Of a stretch of 64,000 bases of DNA, positions 58,327-64,000 are shown one piece after another. Within the stretch, counting starts at the first letter, position 1, and every line of letters starts with the position of its first letter. The translations under genes were made by a program, and so were the position numbers. A model generated the notes under the pieces. That model did not search any database. It saw only the letters and a list, made by a program, of their open reading frames with translations, and had not been told where the DNA came from. The DNA comes from CADCWK01 sp035944555 (GTDB lineage: Bacteria > Chloroflexota > Chloroflexia > Thermomicrobiales > UBA6265): the NCBI GenBank assembly GCA_035944555.1, contig DASZAY010000022.1, forward strand, positions 101,264 to 165,263, read 5' to 3'.

Positions 58327-58830
58327 TCACCGGCGAGACCTGTCTGAAATGACCGCTCGCCGTCGGTCAAGGAGCGGGAATACCCACCAGACCCCGATGA
58401 TCAGCACGGCGACCACCGCAGCGACGATCAGGCCGACCGCCGTCCCGGCGACTCGTGTGACGACGAGGTGTACCGCGAGCACCAGGGCAAGGGTCAGCGG
58501 AATCATCCCGATGACGATTAGACGGGTCGCATCGTGCTTGAACTGCTCCCGGTCGCGTAGCGGGCGGACCAGCCGATGGTAGGCCGCCGGCGCGGCGAAC
58601 AGCACCAGGCTGACGATCGCGCAGACGAACATCACGGTGTAGGACCACTTCTCGTCCTGCCGGATTTCGGCGAACCCGCTCTGGAACGGGAGAATGATCA
58701 GGAACGCGGTCAGGGTCTGCACGCCAGGGAGGAGGACCCGGAGCTCCTGCAGGAGATCGCCCAGATCCTGGTCGCCCCGCTCGCCCTCGTTGTCGCCGGT
58801 TGCCAGTCGTTCGTCGGCGTCGCTCGCCAT
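58327..58830 (-). CDS. DUF6328-family membrane protein
   Basis: A 167-residue protein with an acidic N-terminus, the motif 'LLQELRVLLPGVQTLTAFLIILPFQSGF' and four predicted TM segments at about 36-53, 66-82, 108-128 and 134-151. It fits the DUF6328 family of bacterial membrane proteins, function unknown. No strong ribosome site before ATG 58830. Confidence 0.8.
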   Translation of the reverse strand: MASDADERLATGDNEGERGDQDLGDLLQELRVLLPGVQTLTAFLIILPFQSGFAEIRQDEKWSYTVMFVCAIVSLVLFAAPAAYHRLVRPLRDREQFKHDATRLIVIGMIPLTLALVLAVHLVVTRVAGTAVGLIVAAVVAVLIIGVWWVFPLLDRRRAVISDRSRR

Positions 58831-59193
58831 GCGTCGAAGTCATCCCCACTGCTGGTCCTACCGCGGCTGCGGGACCATCGTCAGCTGGGAGGATAACAAT
58901 TCCTCAACAATCCACTCGGTCGAGCCCCGCCGGAGCCTGCCGCCCGTCCCGGGGAGAGCCAGCGAGCGTGCCGCCGGTTGGAACCACTTCAGCCTGAAAG
59001 CCAGCCCATCGCCTGCCCCCGGTGGTCTCGCCCAGCCGGGTCCATCCCATCCACCGGGTGACCTGCCAGGGAACGGCCAGCGACCCGTTCCGTCGGATTG
59101 TCGACAGTGCTAAGGTGCCCGAAGCGCATTGTCACGGGACGGCACGGTGGTCGTGCCCCGAGACTCATGGACGTACTCAAGCAGGAACACCCC
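58831..59193. other. Divergent gap between DUF6328 and MFS genes
   Basis: 363 bp with both promoters. I saw a low-GC stretch near 58895-58915 (GGATAACAATTCCTCAACAA) that may be a promoter; no further feature. Confidence 0.35.
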
Positions 59194-60456
59194 GTGGCAA
59201 CCAACGAAACCCGGGCCGGAGCCAAAGCGGCTCCGGCTGACCTCCCGGCGACGGGCGTGCTTCACTCGATCCGGGCCTATCCCGCCTTTGCGATGCTGAT
59301 GCTTGGCACGCTGGCGACCAATACCGGCTTCTGGATGTATCAGACGGCGGTCGGCTGGCTGGCGCTCCAGCTCACCGACTCGGCCCTGTTCGTCGGACTC
59401 GCGGGCTTCGCGGGCGGCATCCCGATGCTGGTGCTGGCCATCCCCGCCGGCGTGATCCTGGATCGATCCGACCGCCGGACCGTGCTGAAGCTGGCCCAGT
59501 GGGGCGTGATGGCAGTCTCGGCGGCCTTCGCCATCCTCGTCGTCACCGACCTGATCCAGCCATGGTCGCTGCTGGTGCTCGCCTTCCTCTATGGCTCGGT
59601 CATGTCCTTCATCTTCCCGACGCGGACGACGATGGTGCCGTCGCTGGTCAGCCGGCAGGACATGGCCAACGCCGTCGCCCTGAACTCCGCGACGCAGAAC
59701 GCGACCCGGGTGATCGGCCCGGCGGTGGCCGGCGTGCTGATCGCGCTGCTCGGCGCCTCGGGGACCTTCGCGTTCGCGGCGGTGCTGCAGATTGTCGCGC
59801 TCTACACGACCAACAAGCTGCCAGCCGTGGCGGCCGGCCGGATGAACCGCGGCGGCGGCGGGCGGTCCAGCCTGATGGTCGGGTTGCGGACAGTCGCGAG
59901 CAGCCAGATCCTGACCGGCCTCGTCCTGCTCTCATTGATGACCAACGTGCTGGTCATGCCGTACATCAACCTGATGCCGGTCTTCGCCGAGAACGTGATG
60001 GATATTGGCTCGGCCGGGCTGGGCATCCTCCTGGCCGCGATCGGTCTGGGGACGGTCGGCGGCGCGCTCTACGTGGCGCGGTCGCAGGCAATCCTGGAGT
60101 GGCGGTCCATCCAGATCATCACGGCCGCGTCGTTCGGCGCGCTGGTCGTGCTGTTCGCCCTGACCAGTCACCTCCACCTGGCGGTCGGCCTGGTGATCCT
60201 GTTCCTGGGCGGCTTCGCCTCCGCCCTGTTCCTCGCGCTCAACCAGACGGCGCTACAACTGCGGGTGGATGAGGACAAGCGCGGCCGGGTGTTCTCGGTC
60301 TACCTGCTGACGTGGGGACTGCTCCCGCTCGGCCAGCTCCCGACCGGCTACATCGCCGAGCGGGCTGGAGCTCCGCTCGCGGTCGTCGTCTCCTCCGCTA
60401 TTGCCCTGGCCGGCATCGTCCTCGTCGCCTGGCGCTACCCCAGCCTCCGGGAGTAA
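59194..60456 (+). CDS. MFS transporter (MFS_3 group)
   Basis: A 420-residue, 12-TM major facilitator transporter: 'LMLGTLATNTGFWMYQTAVGWLALQLTDSALFVGLAGFAGGIPMLVLAIPAGVILDRSDRRTVLKL' and 'PTRTTMVPSLVSRQDMANAVALNSATQNATRVIGPAVAGVL' are typical of MFS_3 (tetracycline/enterobactin-exporter-like). I prefer GTG 59194 with AGGAAC upstream; ATG 59167 is possible. The substrate is unknown. Confidence 0.84.
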   Translation: MATNETRAGAKAAPADLPATGVLHSIRAYPAFAMLMLGTLATNTGFWMYQTAVGWLALQLTDSALFVGLAGFAGGIPMLVLAIPAGVILDRSDRRTVLKLAQWGVMAVSAAFAILVVTDLIQPWSLLVLAFLYGSVMSFIFPTRTTMVPSLVSRQDMANAVALNSATQNATRVIGPAVAGVLIALLGASGTFAFAAVLQIVALYTTNKLPAVAAGRMNRGGGGRSSLMVGLRTVASSQILTGLVLLSLMTNVLVMPYINLMPVFAENVMDIGSAGLGILLAAIGLGTVGGALYVARSQAILEWRSIQIITAASFGALVVLFALTSHLHLAVGLVILFLGGFASALFLALNQTALQLRVDEDKRGRVFSVYLLTWGLLPLGQLPTGYIAERAGAPLAVVVSSAIALAGIVLVAWRYPSLRE

Positions 60457-60570
60457 CGCGACGGCTCCGTGAGGCTCTGCTACCCTTTTCCGCCTCACGC
60501 CCGTCCTTGCCCCGCATGACACGCCGCAGGTTGATGGCATATCTCGATCAAGCGACTGAAAGGGTGTCCG

Positions 60571-60858
60571 ATGTCCTTCCAGGCCTACCTCGACAACATC
60601 GAAAAGAAGACCGGCAAGACGCCGAACGAGTTCATCGCGCTGGCGCATGAGCGGGGCTACGGTCCCGACACGAAGTCCGGCGAGATCGTCGGCTGGCTCA
60701 AGGACGACTTCGAGCTCGGTCGCGGGCACGCCATGGCGCTGGTCCACGTCATCAGGAATGGCGCGGAGATCAGCGACAAGCACGTCGGGACCGACACGGC
60801 ACACAGTGACGAAAGTTCGACCCTGCGGCTGAACGGCCTCGCCAACCGCGGGACATGA
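60571..60858 (+). CDS. DUF4287-family protein
   Basis: A 95-residue protein almost wholly covered by the DUF4287 signature: 'MSFQAYLDNIEKKTGKTPNEFIALA', 'GEIVGWLKDDFELGRGHAMALVHVIRNG' and 'KHVG'. The family is widespread, soluble and of unknown function. GAAAGGG lies 7 nt upstream. It is the last gene before the low-GC island. Confidence 0.85.
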   Translation: MSFQAYLDNIEKKTGKTPNEFIALAHERGYGPDTKSGEIVGWLKDDFELGRGHAMALVHVIRNGAEISDKHVGTDTAHSDESSTLRLNGLANRGT

Positions 60859-61043
60859 TCACCCAAGCCGTCCAGACTCGCCTCGGATAGACAGAGGGAA
60901 AACACCACCTTGCCACCCGCAGGCAAGAGTCATTTCCATCGCTGGACGCCGATCGCGTGCCGCCATACGGTAATCAGGAATTCCCCGGATGTTCCTCTCC
61001 CTCCCTCGGGTGGTGTTGATGCCGGGGTTTCTCTGTGGCTAAG

Positions 61044-61670
61044 TCACTGATGAGTAAGGACCATGGAACCCCAATTGGCTCTCTCTTTCGGATGAGTATA
61101 GTACTCGCCAGTCAAGACAAAATGTTCAGCAACAACGCTCAAGCGGAGATTCACGAAACCTCGATGAATGTGCATTGTTGAGAAAGCCTCGGGCTTCGGG
61201 GTATTGCGGTACTCGTAGTTCAGAGTAGGATGGGTTGGCGATGAACCGACTTTAATCGAGGCGCTCGTACTCTCGGAATATGAAAAGAGAGCATCTTGGT
61301 AAATCAACACCTTGGTCCATGTTTGATCAATGGTTGTGGTAGCAGACCAATTCTTGTTGCCATCGTCATACGAAGTAACCCCCTCCACCTTCCAGGTACC
61401 TCGTAGATCGGGTGTCGAAATACCAAGACACCATCGGACCACTCCTTTACTCCACCACTTGTCCTCGATACGAACAACTACGAATGCCAACAGTCCTGCT
61501 GCACCCGAAGGGCCAATTAGAGCCAGTAGCCAGACAGGTGGTGTCTCAAATACAACATCGATCAGCCATGCCCACACCCACTGAGTTCCAACAGCCATGA
61601 GCACGGTAGGTACCAATAATTTCAGCAGGACCGCTCGTCTCTCGTCAACGTCAACTGCATACGGGTGCAT
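61044..61670 (-). CDS. cap15: CBASS effector, Cap15-like (two TM helices and beta-barrel)
   Basis: A 208-residue membrane protein. TM1 is about residues 14-40, TM2 45-66, and from about residue 88 a beta-barrel: 'LRGTWKVEGVTS', then 'TTIDQTWTKVLIYQDALFSYSESTSASIKVG', 'TLNYEYRNTPKPEA', 'HIHRGFVNLRLSV' and 'LTGEYYTHPKERANWGSMVL'. This order of L-x-G-x-W, I-x-Q-T-W, L-x-Y-x-Y-x-N-x-P-K, H-x-G and L-x-G-x-Y-Y is the Cap15 barrel, which binds the CD-NTase signal and then oligomerises to disrupt the inner membrane. Start ATG 61670, with TAGGAG overlapping the CD-NTase stop, 8 nt apart. Confidence 0.85.
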   Translation of the reverse strand: MHPYAVDVDERRAVLLKLLVPTVLMAVGTQWVWAWLIDVVFETPPVWLLALIGPSGAAGLLAFVVVRIEDKWWSKGVVRWCLGISTPDLRGTWKVEGVTSYDDGNKNWSATTTIDQTWTKVLIYQDALFSYSESTSASIKVGSSPTHPTLNYEYRNTPKPEAFSTMHIHRGFVNLRLSVVAEHFVLTGEYYTHPKERANWGSMVLTHQ

Positions 61671-61678
61671 CCCCGCTC

Positions 61679-62575
61679 CTATCCATTCAGCCGATGCAAG
61701 GCTGTCAAAAACATCACAGCGTCTTCTTCGTTCCACTGCTGGTTAGAAGAGCCAAACAGCATAGAAATACCGTTCTGACAGATAAAGCCATCCATGTCGC
61801 CCTGCTGGTCAAGAAGCCATTCCAAGACGTCATCAAAGTTGAGCCGATGACCACCACCATAGCATCGATCTGGAACGTTATAGAGCAGACATTGGATGAA
61901 ATAAGATGAAGCAATATCGCCCTCGATCTCATCATTGTCTATAAGATAGTTACGAGCATTCTTGAATATTCGAACGGTACGCTTGAACCATTCGCCCGAG
62001 GAATCCTGTTTAAGCGTCCCATTGGAATAGTGCTGCTTAGGGTAATTAATGATAGGCTCCCCGCCGTCGAGGGGAGAAAAGTAGATACCACTGGTGTAGT
62101 CGGTTCGATTACTCGACGAATAGGAATGGTACGATCGATACTCATTGGCCACAACTATGTCGGCAGCGCGTCGAACCCCTGGCTCACCATCCAAGCGGAT
62201 AGCTTTATTGCCTGGGTTGACCGCGTGACGGCCAAACCGGTCCTCCAAGACGGTAGTCACATCAGACCGCATCTGCGAGAGGGAATAGGTGGATTGAGCG
62301 TAATCACCGTGGTAGGCTATCTCTTCGAAATAGTTCAGCTCGTCGGTGTTAGCCAACCAATCCATAGTACTCATGATTACAATATCCACATCACTGTCAG
62401 CCGATATGTTAGTGTAGTTTCTGTATGAACCCTGAAGAAAAATTTCCGGAGATCTTGAGGCCAGTAGAATCTGCGAATTCAGGATCGCCGATCGCACGTC
62501 TTCATGCGCCCTTACAGCAGTATCGTATTGATTGCGCTTACCCCACTTCTCAAGCTGACTCTCCGAAATGGCCAT
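61679..62575 (-). CDS. CD-NTase (cGAS/DncV-like nucleotidyltransferase) of a CBASS system
   Basis: A 298-residue cyclic-oligonucleotide synthase. The nucleotidyltransferase core is plain: GS at 49-50 ('LQGSYRNYTNISAD'), D62 and D64 in 'SDVDIVIMS', and the third metal Asp139 in 'RRAADIVVA'. Later, 'FKRTVRIFKNARNYL' and 'SYFIQCLLYNVPDRCY' are the helix and 'LLYN.P' motif of the CD-NTase C-half. It should make a cyclic di- or trinucleotide on phage infection and activate the Cap15-like effector encoded 8 nt downstream. It looks CdnE-like by size, but the clade and product cannot be fixed here. Sampled GC is about 40-45%, unlike its neighbours. Confidence 0.9.
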   Translation of the reverse strand: MAISESQLEKWGKRNQYDTAVRAHEDVRSAILNSQILLASRSPEIFLQGSYRNYTNISADSDVDIVIMSTMDWLANTDELNYFEEIAYHGDYAQSTYSLSQMRSDVTTVLEDRFGRHAVNPGNKAIRLDGEPGVRRAADIVVANEYRSYHSYSSSNRTDYTSGIYFSPLDGGEPIINYPKQHYSNGTLKQDSSGEWFKRTVRIFKNARNYLIDNDEIEGDIASSYFIQCLLYNVPDRCYGGGHRLNFDDVLEWLLDQQGDMDGFICQNGISMLFGSSNQQWNEEDAVMFLTALHRLNG

Positions 62576-62601
62576 AAGCCCCTCGTTTGGTTAGCGGTAC
62601 A

Positions 62602-62641
62602 GACCTACCGAGGCATAGTTAAGCGCAACCTGACCTACCGA
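62602..62641 (-). repeat. Two 10-bp direct repeats upstream of the CBASS operon
   Basis: GACCTACCGA occurs at 62602-62611 and again at 62632-62641, exactly 30 bp apart (about three helical turns), 27 bp upstream of the CD-NTase start. On the transcribed strand this is TCGGTAGGTC twice. It could be a regulator site. Confidence 0.55.
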
Positions 62642-62763
62642 CCTTGCTACACCTGACAAGTGCCCTCAAATCAGCTCACGCTGTACGAAATCGGCATTAT
62701 CAGGTTTTCCATGGCATCACCGCCTACCCCTTCGGGCAGCACGGTGACGCCATAGAGGTATGC

Positions 62764-64000
62764 CTACGAGCAGCCGAGGCTGTTGCCGCAGTTCAGGCAC
62801 TTGTAGCAGGCGCCGTTGCGGACGGTGATGTGGCCGCAGACGTCGCAGAAGGGCGCGTCGCCCATCATCTCGCCGAGGAAGGCGTCCATCTGGTTGCTGC
62901 CGCCGGTCATCCCGCCGGTCGGGATCACCGCGAAGGCGCCCGTGTCCTGGCTGATCTGGCGGCTGGCCGGGCGCTCGGCGACCGCGGTCCCGGTCACCTT
63001 GAGCTCCGGCATGGCGCCGACCGGCTCGTGGTGATGGTGCCCGTTGCCGTTGGTCGCGCCGTTGCCATTCCCGTTGCCGTGGTGGTGGTCGACGTGGCCG
63101 ACCCCACTGGCCGAGGCGATCGGCGGGGCGGCAGCCGCCGGGGCAGCCGGGGCGACCGGGGTGGAGGCGACGGCGTTGGTCGGAGCGGCCGGAGCCGTTC
63201 CACCGATCGGGCCGGACCAGTCGGGGAAGCTCGCACCACCCGGCTCGTCGTTACCACCCGCCGGAGCCACCGACGATGCGGTCGGCTGCGGCAGCGCCTC
63301 GTGGAAGTCCGGCTGGACCTGGACCAGGTCCGTCCGGCCCAGGTACTCCAGCCCGAGCACCCGGAAGACGTAATCGATCATCGAGGTCGCCATCTTGATG
63401 TTCGGGTGACCCGTCACCATGCCCTGCGGCTCGAACCGCACGAAGGTGAAGGTCTCGACGAACTCCTCAAGGGGCACGCCGTACTGCAGACCCTTGGAGA
63501 TCGCGATGGCGAAGGAGTTGATCATCGACCGGTAGGCCGCGCCCTCCTTGTGCATGTCGATGAAGATCTCGCCGATCGTGCCGTCCTCGTACTCGCCGGT
63601 GCGGAGGAACACCTTGTGGCCAGCAACCCGCGCCTCCTGCGTGAACCCGCCGCGGCGGGCCGGCAGGCGGCGGCGGTATGGCGCCGGCGTGCCGGTCGCC
63701 TGAGCCCGCTCGGTGGCGGCCTTGAGCCGGACGATCTCCGCCTGGGCCTCGGCGGCGCGCGCCTCGGCGGCGGCCAGCTGGGCCGCGATATCGGCGTTGG
63801 CGGCGGTCGACGCGGCCAGTTCCTGCTCGGCCTGGGCGACGGCCTCGGCCACCGCGTCAGCGATCAGCTGCCGGATCTCGTCCGGGTCCAGCGCCTCGGC
63901 CTCGTCCTCGCTCGCCCGGTCGCTCTTGGTCGAGAGCGGCTGGCTCATCTTGGAGCCGTCACGGTAGAGCGCGATGGCCTTGATGCCGTGCGCCCACGAA
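62764..64000 (-). CDS. nrdJ: Vitamin B12-dependent ribonucleotide reductase (class II), C-terminal part
   Basis: The gene runs off the end of the window, so its N-terminal part is missing. The visible 411 residues begin with 'SWAHGIKAIALYRDGSKMSQPL', the hallmark end of the class II catalytic barrel. An insert rich in Ala and Glu (a coiled coil, about 60 residues, DNA 63,715-63,920) follows, then a conserved block ('GFTQEARVAGHKVFLRTGEYEDGTIGEIFIDMHKEGAAYRSMINSFAIAISKGLQYGVPLEEFVETF'), a linker rich in His, Gly and Asn, and a terminal zinc-finger-like 'CDVCGHITVRNGACYKCLNCG'. Class II enzymes reduce ribonucleotides with adenosylcobalamin. It is encoded just upstream of the CBASS operon, on the same strand. 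Confidence 0.88.
   Translation of the reverse strand, partial: SWAHGIKAIALYRDGSKMSQPLSTKSDRASEDEAEALDPDEIRQLIADAVAEAVAQAEQELAASTAANADIAAQLAAAEARAAEAQAEIVRLKAATERAQATGTPAPYRRRLPARRGGFTQEARVAGHKVFLRTGEYEDGTIGEIFIDMHKEGAAYRSMINSFAIAISKGLQYGVPLEEFVETFTFVRFEPQGMVTGHPNIKMATSMIDYVFRVLGLEYLGRTDLVQVQPDFHEALPQPTASSVAPAGGNDEPGGASFPDWSGPIGGTAPAAPTNAVASTPVAPAAPAAAAPPIASASGVGHVDHHHGNGNGNGATNGNGHHHHEPVGAMPELKVTGTAVAERPASRQISQDTGAFAVIPTGGMTGGSNQMDAFLGEMMGDAPFCDVCGHITVRNGACYKCLNCGNSLGCS

Noticed and set aside
62602..62641. The GACCTACCGA repeats as attachment sites of a mobile element
   Set aside because: They lie on one side of the island only, and no integrase or matching repeat on the other side is seen.

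Overview
The window is about 64 kb of GC-rich bacterial chromosome (mostly near 65-70% GC) carrying roughly 60 protein genes. I found no rRNA, tRNA, CRISPR array, integrase or transposase. The best guess for the host is a Chloroflexota bacterium of the Thermomicrobia type. This is an inference from several hints: exported proteins ending in Ala-Thr-Pro-Val tails, two LPXTG-anchored surface proteins (a single-membrane envelope), a class II B12-dependent ribonucleotide reductase, F420/LLM-type and mycothiol-reductase-like enzymes, and many GTG/TTG starts. A 16S or ribosomal protein from the same contig would settle it.

Layout. 1-228: end of a GGDEF protein. 551-3731: sugar-type ABC importer (lipoprotein plus two permeases, no ATPase gene). 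3818-5810: MerR regulator and an NAD-dependent epimerase, each preceded by a copy of the same 23-bp operator. 6087-10444: CYP152 peroxygenase, cold-shock-domain protein, APH-fold kinase, Rv2466c-like thioredoxin-fold protein and arginase-family hydrolase. 10641-14676: two ATPase-permease pairs in one operon. 14774-25721: metabolic genes (two Gfo/Idh/MocA dehydrogenases, LLM enzyme, VOC, DinB, tagatose-3-epimerase family), a Pmp3 small membrane protein and a large LPXTG surface protein. 25939-28218: XRE-cupin regulator, B3/4 protein and EamA transporter. 28251-32505: MFS, SDR, GNAT, P-loop kinase and a YrdB/DUF2568 gene interrupted by one TGA codon. 32826-35080: PadR, DUF1048 and an ABC-2 exporter, translationally coupled. 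35300-38602: alpha/beta hydrolase, a MITE-like inverted repeat, and TetR divergent from cupin and quinone reductase across a perfect palindrome. 38783-47437: nitrogen assimilation (gltB divergent from glnA and a PucR regulator). 47644-51924: membrane protein, exported protein, LacI regulator and GT1 glycosyltransferase. 52325-52737: two tandem paralogous small proteins of unknown family behind a strong promoter. 52982-60858: pentapeptide-repeat LPXTG protein, DUF885 hydrolase, a deacetylase-fold protein lacking its catalytic motifs, two MFS transporters, DUF6328 and DUF4287. 61044-62575: a low-GC two-gene island. 62764-64000: the C-terminal part of NrdJ.

The main accessory system is the island at 61044-62575. 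A CD-NTase (GS motif, D62/D64/D139) is followed 8 nt later by a two-TM plus beta-barrel effector matching Cap15. Together these are a minimal CBASS anti-phage system. Its sampled GC is 40-45% against about 70% next door, which points to horizontal acquisition. The least explained items are the tandem small-protein pair, the TGA-interrupted YrdB gene and the catalytically stripped deacetylase.
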